Shown here: positions 43,926-56,289 of the stretch, piece by piece | Layout of the letters: each line of letters opens with the position of its first letter | Numbering within the stretch: the stretch's first letter is position 1 | NCBI GenBank assembly: GCA_030760725.1 | Contig: JASWHV010000001.1 | Location: 69,895,683-69,959,682, forward strand | Source: Neostapfia colusana | Lineage: Eukaryota > Streptophyta > Magnoliopsida > Poales > Poaceae | Direction of reading: 5' to 3' | DNA: 64,000 bases | Made by a program: the position numbers and the translations under genes | The notes under the pieces: generated by a model | What the model was told of the DNA's origin: nothing | The model's database searches: none | The model's input: only the letters and a program-made list of their open reading frames with translations

Positions 43926-43942
43926 TTTAAGGGGGGTAGAGC
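43926..43942 (+). other. Element D polypurine tract
   Basis: TTTTAAGGGGGGTAGAGC just before TGTAACACCCC. Confidence 0.8.
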
Positions 43943-44350
43943 TGTAACACCCCAAAATTTTGATTCAAAACCCTAAATCATGTTAAGAGGGGGATTTAAA
44001 AATTTTTGGACGTGTTGCATGTTTTGCAAAAATTCAAATTCAAACTGGAATTCAAATTAAACTCAAATCAGAAAAGAAATAGAAAAAGAAAAAGAGAAAA
44101 CAGAAAAAAAACCGGCCAGTGGGCCGAAACCCACCAGCCGGCTCAGCCAGCGCCCGCGCCAGCCTGCAGCCGCGCGCGCTGCTGCCTCACACTGATAGGC
44201 GGGGCCCACCCGATCGTCGTCTACCTCGCGCCAGCGCCGGACTCCCTCGCGGCCGAATCAAAACCGATGGGGATTTCGGTGTATCCCCGCTAAATTCTGT
44301 TCGTAGGCGACGCGGACATGATCTAAACCACCCCGCCGCCCTCCCCCGTC

Positions 44351-44358
44351 TATAAAAA
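44351..44358 (+). promoter_or_regulatory. TATA box in D LTR
   Basis: TATAAAAA within CCGTCTATAAAAACCCC, after a GC-rich upstream part and before a leader with CTCCG|GTGAGA-like donors. It marks the likely U3/R border. Confidence 0.6.
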
Positions 44359-45901
44359 CCCCGGCCCCGTTCTGTTTTTCCCACGCGATCCGCCGATTTT
44401 CCTCCGGTGAGAACCGAGACTTCTCCGGCGAATTCTGGCCGATCTAAGCTCGGAAATTCCGATCTAACTCGCTGGTCTTGATCCACCGCCTCCGGGGAAC
44501 CTTGCAGGTGCAGAAAACTCGGTGACTTGCGGTGTAAACACAGCGCCGACGAGCTTCGCCGTGGTTTCGCCTCGGACCTCGTCGCCGATCACTTTCCAGG
44601 ACCTCCGAGCTCAAGAAAACCCCCGAGGTGAGATCCCCGACCTCCCCTCTACCGATCTATGCCATAAAATCACAGTTCTAGGAAGAATTCCCGAAGATCC
44701 GAAAGTTTCCGGCGAGATCGCCGCTTCCCGCCGCCGTGCGCCGCCGGCAGCGCCGCCCGCGCTCGATCAGAGCGACGTGGCCGCTTGTGCGCCGTTTGTT
44801 TTAAATCGCACGGTAGGGCTTAAACCCCCGCGTACCGGTTCGATGTTATAATCTCGGCCGTCGGTTTAAAATCGGACGGTCCACGTCAGCCCCGTGTTAT
44901 AAAGACTGGAAATCTTACGTGCTACCCCCTGAGGTTCTCGGGAAATAAGAGCTAGCCCCGGAAACTTTTGATCTAACCCCTGGAACTTCAGAAAATCATG
45001 TAAATTCATTTAAAAATCAGTTTTAACCCCTGGACTTAATAAAAATTAGGAAAAACACCTCTGATAAGTGTAGCTAGACCCCTGGGAATTCTGAAAATAA
45101 TAGTATAGACCCTGTAGTGGGGTAAGTTTAACTTTTTAGCCCTGTTTAGTATTTAATTTAGGAAATTGAATATGTGGCTAGTGTTTAAAAATTAAAAAGT
45201 GGGACAAACATATTGTCATAATTAAATTAAAAACTTTCTCAGTATTTAGAAAACTTTGGAGTGAGATAAAAACATATTTTGGGCTGAGTTGAATCTGTTT
45301 AATTTATTATTCACATTTAGGGACACAATTTTAAGTAATGAATAGTTTTAGAAAATAGGGAAAATAATTGTAAAATAGTTTACATCAGAGGAAAAGGTCA
45401 AAAATATATTAGTAAATATTTTAGATCAGAACCTATTCTGTTTAGATGAGGTGTCTTGTTATTTTCATAATAAAGTTTACATTTAGGCATAGGAAATAAA
45501 TCTGAAAATATAGCAACTAGTAAATGATAAATGGAGTTCTAAAATCCAAAGGATTCAGTTTAGGGTTGGTAGAAATTATGAAGACACATATGGAGAAGGA
45601 AAATACCTTTCATGCATACTTGGTAGCTAAAAGGTGTAGTAATTGAATATAAGTAATTTATTTAAATTGGAAACTCATATATAAAGTATGCAAGCATAAA
45701 TGTGAATACAAAAGTAGGAATCATATACATATGATTAAAAGTGTATGCAAGCCACAAATCAACACACATAGAGTAACCACAACACATATAATGGTGAATG
45801 ACTTTATTAAATATGAATGTGTGGTTTGTATGAAGTGGAAGTGTGAACTATGTCTTATGGATTGTTGTTTTTCTTTTGCTATGTGTGATGGTATGATGTA
45901 G

Positions 45902-45970
45902 AACCTGCTCAAGAGCAAGTTATTCCTTTCCAAGACCAGGACTACCCATTTCAAGAGCAGCAAGAAGGAG
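45902..45970 (+). other. LTR block X (putative internal coding exon), D LTR
   Basis: 69 nt between GATGTAG| and GGAG|GCAAGT. Reads EPAQEQVIPFQDQDYPFQ then EQQEG, no stop, phase 1 in and out. Confidence 0.5.
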
Positions 45971-46727
45971 GCAAGTGTCCTTGACCACTTTGATCCTATG
46001 CTAGGATGTGTAGATAGAATTATTTGCATTGTCAAGTTAAATATGAAATCCATGCTAGGAAGTTTCCCTAGAATTGCATTACCCTGTTTCCTTGTAGCTT
46101 GGGTTGGGATTTATTTTATCATGTCATTTATTATTATACATATGCTTAGCCATGCTTAGAATGGGATGTTTGGGGTATGAGATCATCAGTTTATTTTACC
46201 ATACTCTTGAATGAGATATTGTGAGTTATGTAGAGGTAGGGATCAAGGCAAGTTGGATGTTTTGGTTGTGTGCTGGGTGCACGAGACTCGGGTTTGTGTT
46301 TAGTACTTGCCTGGATCCTAAGGACCGGTTCATGGAGCATGTAACCTGGCTTTACAGTGCCAACCACATGCTGAGATGGGGCAGCTTGGCCAATTAATTA
46401 GGTGTATCCCCGGCGTAGTATGGGTGTGTTGGATGGTGCGGGGAGTAGGTGTCAGCAGGACTACCATATGAACCGCAAGGCTCAAGAGGGGGCCACTGCA
46501 GCGGGGTTGGAGCCTCTTGTATGCTGTTAGGGGTGAAACCTCAGTGGGCCCACGCTCGTCGGGAATCCCTTTGTAAAGGCTTCGTAGTGATCTCCTGGCT
46601 ACACACCTGGGAAGTGTGAATGTGGTTCGTAGCCACTGGCATAATGGAGGCTCTTTTAGTCCACCCGGCACCGGGGGATGAAATCACTACATGTGGGTAC
46701 AGTGGTACAAACTCTGCAGAGTCAAAA

Positions 46728-46751
46728 CTGTCATGACAGCCGTGCTCACGG
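46728..46751. repeat. Double palindrome in D LTR X-Y spacer
   Basis: CTGTCATGACAG followed directly by CCGTGCTCACGG; the matching block in A is CTATCATGATAG plus CCGTGCTTACGG. Confidence 0.65.
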
Positions 46752-47067
46752 TCAAGAGCGGCTTGGACTTATTCATGATAAGAGGATTGATGGTTTTGGA
46801 AGTTGTGGATGTTAAGCGGGGAGCTTAACATTGGAATTGATGCTATGGTTATTGGATTATGATGATGGGATGGGAGATTGGGACCATTTCACCTGTGTAG
46901 TAATGTAGGTGCTTAATAAGCTAAGGTGATAGGTATTAATTGCATAGTGCTTTAACCATGAGTTCAACCTCTCCTTGTTCTAGCCATGCATGATATAATT
47001 TTCCCACACTTGCTGAGTACCATTGGTACTCAACCTTGCATATTTGTTGGTTTATATTGCTGCTCAG

Positions 47068-47126
47068 GTCAAGATAATGAGGTGGTGTATAATGACCAAG
47101 ACTTTGGACCCGAAGAAGGTTTCTAG
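47068..47126 (+). other. LTR block Y (putative last coding exon), D LTR
   Basis: After TGCTCAG|, reads QDNEVVYNDQDFGPEEGF then TAG. In frame with block X over a 1097-bp spacer. The stop is 247 bp before the LTR end. Confidence 0.5.
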
Positions 47127-47373
47127 GTTCATGGAGACCCCCGGGCAACGCCTGTGATGGAGCCCTCAAGAATAATATTCCGCTGCTAGTTAATTTACTT
47201 GTGATGAACTTATTATTGTCCATCGAGACATTTACTATGTAAGACTTACTTATATTCGACACCTGGCTTGTAATAAATGATGCTTCACTATTTGTCATCA
47301 CATGTATGAGAAAATGATCTCGGCATACATGTGATATTCACTTGGTTGTTCTTCGGAAAAACCGGGTGTGACA

Positions 47374-49344
47374 GCATGTGAAGCAGCATTCAAGGCTTTA
47401 GTCAAGAACCTAACATCAGCACCGGTTTTGGCGCAGCCAGACACAACAAAACCGTTCGATGTGTACTGTGATGCATCCGGCATTGGGCTCGGATGTGTGC
47501 TGATGCAAGACCGAAGAGTGGTCACGTATGGGTCACGGCAGCTTAGAAACCATGAGCAGAATTATCCAACTCACGACTTGGAGCTCGCTGCCGTGGTACT
47601 TGCACTGAAAATGTGGAGGCACTACCTACTCGGTAACCTCGTACATTTATATACCGACCACAAAAGCCTCAAGTACATATTCACTCAGAAGGAGCTGAAC
47701 ATGAGGCAGCGAAGATGGTTAGAATTGATAAAGGATTACAAAATAGAGATCCATTATCACCCCAGCAAAGCAAACGTAGTGGCGGATGCGCTGAGCCACA
47801 AGTCACACGTCAACAATCTGACCATCACACCGTTGGAAGAGAGCAAACCACCACTGCATGTGATTCCACACGGAGCTCTCTACAACTTAGCTTTGATGCC
47901 CACCATCCGCGAAGAGATAGCGGCAGCCCAGAAAAATGACAAGGGCATGTCACATTTGCGGAGATGTATTGCTAGTGGGGAATTGAAATGTTTCCGGAAA
48001 GACGGAGACGGCGTCCTATGGTTCAAGGACCGGATCGTCATACCCCGTAACCCGGAATTACGGAAGAAATTTTTCGATGAGGCTCACTTGTCAAAGTTTT
48101 CTATTCACCCCGGCAGCAACAAAATGTATCAAGAACTCAGAAGCAAGTTTTGGTGGACACGGATGAAGCGGGAGATCGCCAAGTATGTGTCCGAGTGTGA
48201 TACATGTCGAAGGGTGAAGGCAGATCATATGCAGAAAACGGGACTGCTACAACCACTGGATGTTCCTGCCTGGAAGTGGGAATATGTGAGCATGGATTTC
48301 ATCGTCGGTTTACCCACCACTTTTCAAAAACATGATTCTGTGTGGGTAATCATCGACCGGCTCACCAAAGTTGCCCATTTCATCCCGGTCAACACCAACT
48401 ACAACGCAAAGAAGTATGCTGAACTGTACATCTTACGGATCCTATGCTTGTACGGCGTACCCCGTACCATCATATCGGACCGGGGCACTTTATTTGTGTC
48501 CCGTTTCTGGGAGCAGCTACACGCTGCATTGGGGACGAAGCTGATCCGTAGTTCAGCATACCACCCGCAGACGGATGGGCAAACCGAGCAGGTAAATCAG
48601 ATTCTAGAAGACATGCTACGAGCTTGCGCTATCAACCACGGCAAGAATTGGGATGATCACTTGCCATTAGCCGAGTTCTCGTACAACAATGGGTACCAAG
48701 CCAGCATCAAGATGGCGCCTTACGAGGCGCTATACGGGAGAAAATGCCGCACACCATTGAATTTGTGTGAGTCTGGCGAAAGGGTTACCTTCGGGATTGA
48801 CCTTGTCAATAACGCGGAGGAAAAGGTTCGGCTGATTCAAGCGAACCTAAAAGCCGCCCAGTCCCGACAGAAACAGTATGTGGACCGGAGAAGATGCCCA
48901 TTACAATTTGAAGTCGGGGATCACGTATACTTGCGTGTGTCTCCAATGAAGGGCGTGAACAGATTTGAGGTGAGAGGAAAGTTGGCACCCCGATTCATCG
49001 GTCCATTTCAGATTACCGAAAGATGTGGATCAGTAGCATACCAGCTGAAATTACCAGAAGCACTCTCCTGTGTGCACGACGTCTTCCATATTTCCCAGCT
49101 CAGGAAGTGTCTTAAGCTATCAACTACCATTCAGCTGGAGGACATAGAGGAACTGAAACCGGATCTCACATATCGGGAGGAACCGGTTCAGATTATTGAT
49201 GAAAAGGCCCGAACCACACGCAACCGTATGTTGTGGTTCTACAAGGTTCTATGGGGTAATCACTCCATGGACGAAGCGACATGGGAGAGTGAAGGATTTC
49301 TTCGCGCTAACTACCCCGACTTTTTCACGTCGCATATCTGGTAA
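47374..49344 (+). pseudogene. Element C2 RNase H and integrase (open frame, 5' part missing)
   Basis: About 656 codons without a stop: RNase H FDVYCDASGIGLGCVLMQ, ELAAVVLALKMWRHYL and YHPSKANVVADALSHK; integrase zinc part HPGSNKMYQELRSKFWW and CDTCRRVKADH; core MDFIVGLPTTFQKHDSVWVI, IISDRGTLFVSRF and HPQTDGQTEQVNQ; tail FIGPFQITERCGSVAYQLKL and VLWGNHSMDEATWESEGFLR; stop 49342-49344. The sentence begins ACEAAFKALVK, which in element F follows the RT. RT and everything before it are missing at the D LTR junction. The clean frame contrasts with the heavily broken C1 part, so C1 and C2 are probably different elements. Confidence 0.9.
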
Positions 49345-49397
49345 TTTGTCCACCATCCTCTCTCTCAGTTTCGCCTTATAATCTTGGGACGAGATTC

Positions 49398-49414
49398 TTT
49401 TAAGGGGGAAGGAA
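49398..49414 (+). other. Element C2 polypurine tract
   Basis: CTTTTAAGGGGGAAGGAA immediately before TGTAAGGGCC. Confidence 0.8.
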
Positions 49415-52219
49415 TGTAAGGGCCTAAGTTTTTGACACATACTCAAAGTGTTCATCACCACACACACACCTCATTTGAAGAAAGTGGATGAACACATTTG
49501 AAGAGCAAGTAACCACCATCAACATGCTCATTAGAGAATAAACTCACAAAATGCAAAAGTGGCATTCCCCACATACATCATATAGGGGCTGGACATTTGG
49601 AAAACTCCTATATCTTGCTAGGAATGTCCATGCCAAGTTTCACCCAAATTCAAAACCTTTTGAAGTCTTTTTGGGTATAGCTAGAAAGAGTGTGGTTTGA
49701 ACTCAAATTTAAATTCAAACTGTTTTCATCCCATGAATTCAGAAGTGGGAGGCATATTCTTACTCAGCACATTTTTGTGAGCTCACCCATCAATTTTCAC
49801 TCCATTTGGAGTTGATCTTGACATGAGCTAAGTTTAGCAAATTCAAACTTTATTTGAATTACAAACTGAATATGTGCTGAAAATTTAGTCAAACCAAACC
49901 CAATTTGAATTCTAACCAATTCAAATGGCTCAGGGGTAGATAATTCAAATCACCATGGGCATTGTGGGGATTACTGTTTACAACAGTAAGAGGGAGTTAA
50001 GTTCAGAGGTTAAAAGGGAATTGGGACCCACATGTCAGCCACTGAAGAGATTCAACCGACTGAAATTTCCTCACTCGGGTCTTCGGACTTCAGCAGGGGG
50101 CGCCACTGAGGGGGGGCCGCCGCGCCACCAGCTGCTCGCCCACGCACGAGCCAGGTCGGTGCTGAGCCCTTCTTAAGGCGCTCCTCGCCTCTGCCGAGGT
50201 CCCCTCACCCGTTTTCCCTCTCGCAAGAACACTAAGCCGAAGTTCTTTCCTCCGCCGCTCGGATTGATCGGGAGAACGGTGAAACACTCACACCCTCTCC
50301 TCCCCGAGCTGCTACACCCTGCCCTGAGCTACGCACCCACCTTTCTGACCCGGAAACAAGCAAGTTCCGGCCTTCCTTTCCCGAGAACGACCGCCACAGC
50401 GGCGATCAAGCTTCGGCCGACGATCGGGTGATCGTGGACAGCCCTCCACAGGGGTTCTCACGGTCAAGCAATCCAGGCCACGGGAGCGTGCTAGGTTGGT
50501 GCTGCTCTCCTCCAATTCTTGAAGCAAACCATGAAGCATCCACCGAGAATTTCCAGATTTTGCTCCGGAGGCCTCAACCCGAGCTTCCGGTACGGTTTCT
50601 TTGAATTTCCGCTCTCTGATCCTTCTTAGGTTATCAAATCTTGCACATAGACGCTGGACAAGCCGGCGATCATTTTCCTTTTAGCATCCGTTGCATGAAA
50701 CCGGCTAGGAGTGACGGATTTTGAGCTCGATCAAAGGCGTTCATGGCGGACACGATCGGTCGCACGGTGCCGACCAACTTGCCGCCATTTCTGAACACCT
50801 TTGAGGCCTTGTCGAGCTTCCTTGAGGTATACCGATGCTGTAGAGCCGTTTGTTCGAGGTCTTGGCGGGTTAGAACCCACGGCCGACGGCGCCGAACCTC
50901 AACCGAGGCCGCCGCACGTCGCCGGGGTATTTCCGGTCACCGCCAGCTCGAACTGACCCCACAGACGTGTTCCTCGATGTCGATAACCCCCTAGCGGCGA
51001 GTTTCAGACCGTGCGGTGGCCGGCAGCGGCAATCCGGCGAGCTGCGGTTCTGCTCCGTCGAGGGGAGGCGGCGCGTGCGCGTGGGAGCGTCAGGAGGTAC
51101 AAGAAGCCGGGTGGCCCACGCGTCAGCAGCTCGGATTTTAAATTGGGATCAGTCTGCGGCTTGGATCCGGTGTGCTGGCGTGCAAAAGTTCCGTGAACCC
51201 CGTTGTGCCATCACCTCAGCACCCAACACGTGTAACCGTGGTCCCACCGGCAGATTTGAACTTTTCCCGATTTTCAGATTTCATTCAAACTTCAAATCCT
51301 CATAACTTTTGCTAGGAAACTCCAAATCAAGTGAACCAAATTTTGTGGATTCAGCTCTCTGAGTACTTTCCAGCAAATCAAGTTTCACTTCATGAAAATC
51401 CTTATTTCTCCAGAATTAATTCTTCAAAATTTAAATTGTTTAGAATTTTAACTGGAGAATCCTTTGGAGGAAAATTCTGAAATTTCGATGGGATGTTCAC
51501 CAAAATATCCCGGAGCTACCACAAAAATTTCAGATCCATTTGAGCTCATTTGATCCACCTAATGGTGTGATTAATAAAACTGTTCCAGAGAAAATGGAAA
51601 ATGTTCAGAAACATGTTCAGAATTTCTCTGAAATTGTTTAGCTCATATCTCTAGCTAGAAACCTTAAAATTAAGTGATACCAACTCCATAAGGACCTTCT
51701 GAAAATCTAGTTTTCAGAAAGTCATAGCTTGCTCCATGAAAATCCGTAGAACACCCTAAAGGCTCCAATTAAGGTCAAGTACATAGTTATTTGTGGAGGG
51801 CTCAAATGAGCTTTGCTGCAGCTAAAACTTGACCAAGTCTCTGTTTAGGTTGTATCCACACCACAGTAAAAATTTCAGAGTCATTGGGTCTATCTAGTAA
51901 GACTTATAAACTTCACAAGTTTAAATTTCAATCAAATGCATTTAAATTAATACATGTACTTGTATCTCATGTAGTCGCTAAGGTCGAGGAGGAACCCGAA
52001 GTCTTAGACTTTGTTACTCCGTAGGAGCAGCTAGCCTATGACCAAGAGCAGCAAGACAAGCTCCGGTTTGCATTAACCTTTTAAATAAATTTTTATTGTT
52101 TTGAGAACTTACTTTGAGTACCATTACTTCTTGCATTAGAGTCTTGATTGAAACCCCAAATGCATAGCCAAGAAAACCATGGGTTGGGGTTAAGATTGAA
52201 AACCTCGTTAGCTACTGCA
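49415..52219 (+). repeat. Element C2 3' LTR (first 2.8 kb, cut by element F)
   Basis: Starts TGTAAGGGCCTAAG. It holds an AT-rich U3, a GC-rich part (50040-51240), an AT-rich part aligning with C1 (51290-51960 with 21180-23270), and block X. It is cut by F at 52220 after ACTGCA. The remaining part, with block Y, would lie beyond F, outside the window. Confidence 0.88.
51975..52055 (+). other. LTR block X (putative internal coding exon), C2 LTR
   Basis: 81 nt after CATGTAG|, reading AKVEEEPEVLDFVTP, a TAG, then EQLAYDQEQQ. The donor GC has become AC. It is a damaged copy, but PEVLDF is kept with silent changes relative to G. Confidence 0.45.
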
Positions 52220-52453
52220 TGTGGGGACCACCCCGTGGTTCACCCACTCCAAGATCGCATAGGGTGATGCCGTGCAATGCGGCACCCAACAGCACACACG
52301 AAAAGATTAGAGAACAACATACAAACTTTTATTTGATATAAAGCAGCGGAAGTCTTTTACAAAATATAACTATACAGCAGAAGTAATGTACATTAGTAGC
52401 CTATCATCCTAACTATGCAAAAGTGCAGCCATCCAGCCCGGGGACGCTACATG

Positions 52454-52563
52454 CTAGCAGCATGGAACCGGAGGAATCACGGCGGCGTGCAGGGCTCCAT
52501 CTCGGCTGTGTACCCTAAACGGGGGCATCGCCTCATCCTCGGAACCCTCCTCATAGCTCTCAC
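52454..52563 (-). other. LTR block Y (putative last coding exon), F LTR
   Basis: After TATGCAG|, reads ESYEEGSEDEAMPPFRVHS and on to TAG, 36 codons. In frame with block X over 1096 bp. The stop is 234 bp before the LTR end. Confidence 0.5.
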
Positions 52564-53437
52564 CTGCATACAGCTCAAATATTGCAACCGTGAGCATGAT
52601 GGCTCAGCAAGGCTTAACCGTCTAGCCTAGGCATGGAACTCTACATGCAGGGATGTGTAAAATAGGAGAATGGACTTTGCCACAAAGACACGCCTATAAG
52701 TTGATCCTTACTTTCAGTTTTATAGCAGCAAATTCATGTGCCTTAGGCAGCCCTCACATCGGAAGTCCACAATCAAACAAGAAACACTTTCCTCCGATGT
52801 GGTGATGCCCAAAGCAGAAAGTAAACTTATTTAGCTCTACATCTACAGCAGTTATGGTTTCCAAAACATTAATATATCATCACAGCATATTATCATTCAA
52901 CTGGCTTACTTCACTTCTTACTACGTCACAAAACAGTGAACAAGCGGTACTCAAATAACCGCGAGGGACAGTGATTGCAATCAGGAGACACCCGGACAAC
53001 ACGTTGCATACATCCACTTTCAGAAGCGTGATTTCATACCCCTTTCTACTCTGTTGTATGCAACCACCTTTCAAAGGCAATCCAAATGCTGAACCGGTCC
53101 ATCCGTAACGGGTAGGAGGTCCCCGCATGGAGCGTGACTGTGCCCACCGGCAGATTTACACCTTGCTACCCTCAACCCGCTCCTGTTTACGGTTGGGTAA
53201 GCATCGGCACCCAGGTTAACCATTTACATCAGTTTCCTGCTTATGTCAGTATGCCATCCGGTACTATTCGATACTTGTTCAGCAGGCCCGCACACGACTC
53301 GGTCCTCAATCGACACCAACAGGGCTACGCATGTGAGACCTCCGCTCACTGCTTCCTATCCCCCCTGCTGGGTCTCATTTTCACCACTCTTAAGCCATTT
53401 TCTATTCTGACCAAACCATGTGATAAACCTTACCTCG

Positions 53438-53458
53438 CGAGTAGATTCCAACTACTCG
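53438..53458 (-). repeat. Conserved stem-loop CGAGTAG-N7-CTACTCG, F LTR
   Basis: Same 7-bp stem and 7-nt loop as in C1 and G, in the X-Y spacer. Confidence 0.65.
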
Positions 53459-53659
53459 ACTTCTACCGAGGTCCTAAGCATATTAGCAGGGCCTTGTCTA
53501 CTCGTAGGCTCTGTAAGCTACCCAAACCTTCATAGGATTTAAAAGGTTATGCAAGTGGGGTTTCAATCACCTTAACTCTAATGCAAACATTCACCCTAGA
53601 CATAAGTGATATAAATAAAAAGCTGTATAAAAGGTACTTAAGTGCAAACCGGGGCTTGC

Positions 53660-53737
53660 CTGGTTGCGAGTTAGATGGGAAGTCAACTTCAGGTGGCAGG
53701 ACGTCCAAAGGCTCCGGCGTATCCTCAACTTCGGTCA
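53660..53737 (-). other. LTR block X (putative internal coding exon), F LTR
   Basis: 78 nt between AATAG| and CCAG|GCAAGC. Reads TEVEDTPEPLDVLPPEVDF then PSNSQP, no stop. Confidence 0.5.
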
Positions 53738-56270
53738 CTATTATGAAATGTAACAAAATATATGTATAAGTATTAAGGACTTATAAGAATTGAACTTCTA
53801 TTCATAGCTACTGCTATTTAGGATCCTTAATTGGCTTTGGGATTTTTGCAGTGGATACTAGATTCTCTAAGGATGATTTGAGCCAAAATTGGAGACATGT
53901 CATTGCACAATGTAGTCTCTAAAATTCCTACAAGTACACGGCTTCTCTGAATTTTGAGCCCAAATCAGGAGTTTTGACATAGTTAAAAGTGGATGATCTG
54001 ATTAGGGTACGTCTCCATGGTTCTAACAAAATTTGTTTCACCATTTTTGGAGCTACCAACAGAGAGATATGAATTTTTGAACATGGACAGGAGTTCTGAA
54101 AAAGCTTCTGTTTAAATTTGGAATTTCCAATTAAAGGCTGAACCTAGCAAATGGACTCCAATGAATCTCAAATTTTTACTGAAGATCCGTTACTATGAAA
54201 TGAATTAGCTGCCCAAATTTGGGAATATTTCATAAAGAATTGCTCCTGTAATAAATCCCTAAAGAATTTAATAAAAACAATTCTACAGAAATTCCTGGGC
54301 ATTTTCATAGCCAAAAATTGGTTTCTGTGAAAGACTCCTTATGAAGATTCCAACAAAATTGGTCTCACCCTTTTTGGAGTTTTCTACATAAAGTTATGAG
54401 CTTGGAAATATCAGCTAATTTCCTGGAATTATTACTCTAATAGAAACTTCAAATAATTGAGCTGGGCCCACTGTTTTAAATTGGACCAGTGAGGTTTCGG
54501 CAACACCGGGGCTACGGTGTTTAACCTGCGCAGCCACATTAGATCCCGAGCCACAAATTGATCCGGCGCCTCACCAGTGCCACTGACAGGTGGGGCAGGC
54601 CCTCATCTTCTTCTACCTCGCGCCCGGACGGCCTCCTCGCCGGAGGAGCGACTGTGCCTCGCCGGAACGGCTGCCCCGTGCCTTAGACGGCTCAATCCTC
54701 GCCGCCTGTGCCTAAAATCCGACGAGGAACACTCTGGTGAGCTCGGTGGCGGCGCTAAATGGCCGGAAATACCTCCCCGACGGTGGCAGCGGCAAACCTC
54801 ACCCCGGCGCCGTTGTTCTCGCGTAGCAGGTGAGTATTCCGGTTGGGGAGAGCACCACAAGCATCAGGGTGATGTGCGGAGCACGTCCTTGCACACAAAA
54901 GTGGGTGAAAACTCATGCAAGGTGTAGCTCGACGGTGAACCGAACCATTTCAGCCGGCGGCGATGAATTCTCATCGCTAGGGTCGCAGAAAGGATGGTTT
55001 GTGTCGTGCTTCAGCGTGGGGAGGCGCTAGGGGATCTAGTAGCTGTGTCTAGGGCCGGGGACCCGATGATTCAGCGTGTGGAAAGAATTTCCCAAAACGG
55101 TCTCGAGCTATCTTCCACGTGTATCATCGGAAATCTCCAAATTCCGGCTAGCCGGCGGTGGTAAAGTACCAAAAGGCATCGGTATGAGAAACTAGACTTC
55201 GTAACGCACCTCTGGGTGGTTTCCCTCGCGCTGGGGAGGTCGGAGTCAGCTGGTAGACGGGGAACCGCGGCGGCGACGTCGAGCTCTGTTTCCCTTCGGA
55301 GCAGAACGGTTCAGCGCCGGTATGGAGGGTCTGTCACGAGCTGGAGGCTGTTGGAAAGCGCCGAGGAGGCTCCAGCGGAGCTGGGAGATGGCTCAGCTAG
55401 GTACTGGTGTCGCCCAAAGACGATCAGCACTGAGGAACCTAGGGCAAAAGGGCAGCTCGGTCTGCAGCCGTGCGCTCGAGCAGGGGGGCTAGAAATGTTG
55501 CAGTGCAACGTGGAGAAGAAGGAACCGGCACTCGGCTGCCGCTTTGAACGCCCACGCGCGTGAACGGACGTCGGGGGAAGCAGCTCGGTGGACAACGTCG
55601 GGCGACGGGCTGCCCGGGAGCTGGCGCGCGGTGATCGCCCGAGGAGGAAAACAGTCGGTTGAGTTGCTTTGTGTGGCTGGCAATTGGGTCCCACCTCCCC
55701 CTTTGTTTATTTAAATTTCCTCTGATATTTTCCATCCAGCAACTCAAAATTAAAGTCTATACTTCCGCCCAAAGTTAAGGTTTGAATTTGCTGAATTCAA
55801 ATGGTTTGAATCCTGGTGTAGAATTTGAATTGGGTTTGATCATTTGAATTTGAAAAGGAGTTTGAATTCTCCATTTTGTATTGCCCCAAAAATATAGCAA
55901 ACCAGACTCAAATTTTCCAATTTTTGGCATGGCTGCTCATTCAAAGGTGGAGAACACATTTGTGAAACCCAAATTTTCAAGTTGAGGGAATTGGCATTTG
56001 AAACTGAATTTGAAATTCAGATTGGAGGGCTTTTCCTTTTAACCCCAAACAAATATGAAAGCTCCTCCAAATGAGCTGAAATTTGGAAGGTTAAATATTT
56101 GGACTATGGAAATCCAAGCTGTGCATTTAGATCCCCATGTTTGGAAGTTTTGGGCAGTCTAAACCCTTACTTTGAACTTACACCATTCAAATTCAAAGTC
56201 TTAATTCCCCTCATTTTTCATAAGTGTACATGAGCTGACTTTTCGTGCTACCACTTTTGGGGATTTTACA

Positions 56271-56286
56271 TCCCTCCCCCCTTAAA
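56271..56286 (-). other. Element F polypurine tract
   Basis: Minus strand TTTTTAAGGGGGGAGGGA next to the TGTAAAATCC LTR start. Confidence 0.82.
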
Positions 56287-56289
56287 AAG

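Larger units (their letters stand above)
43943..47373 (+). repeat. Element D 3' LTR (3431 bp)
   Basis: Starts TGTAACACCCC and ends CGGGTGTGACA, followed at once by C2 coding sequence. It contains a GC-rich promoter and leader (44110-44900), an AT-rich middle, block X, a double palindrome and block Y. A GTG-started frame at 44522-44851 has no ATG and ends at a possible donor (CGAG|GTGAGA near 44630); I do not call it a gene. No 5' LTR copy is in the window. Confidence 0.9.
52220..56270 (-). repeat. Element F 3' LTR (4051 bp)
   Basis: In element sense it starts TGTAAAATCCCC at 56270 and ends GGTCCCCACA at 52220. A TATA-like TTTAAATAAAC lies at about 55704-55714, then a GC-rich leader (55690-54550), AT-rich middle, block X, hairpin and block Y. 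Minus- and plus-strand frames in the GC-rich part have no support. Confidence 0.9.

Noticed and set aside
44522..44851. 109 aa frame in the D LTR as a gene or first exon of the X/Y mini-gene
   Set aside because: It has no ATG, only a GTG start. A possible phase-1 donor (CGAG|GTGAGA) is suggestive, but no matching exon was found in the other LTRs.
20258..52219. 20258-24750 and 49415-52219 as the LTR pair of one element
   Set aside because: Starts and U3 parts differ too much for sister LTRs; only scattered motifs and the middle and end parts resemble each other.
54577..55694. Several 85-127 aa frames in the F LTR
   Set aside because: GC-rich region open by composition on both strands; no family resemblance.
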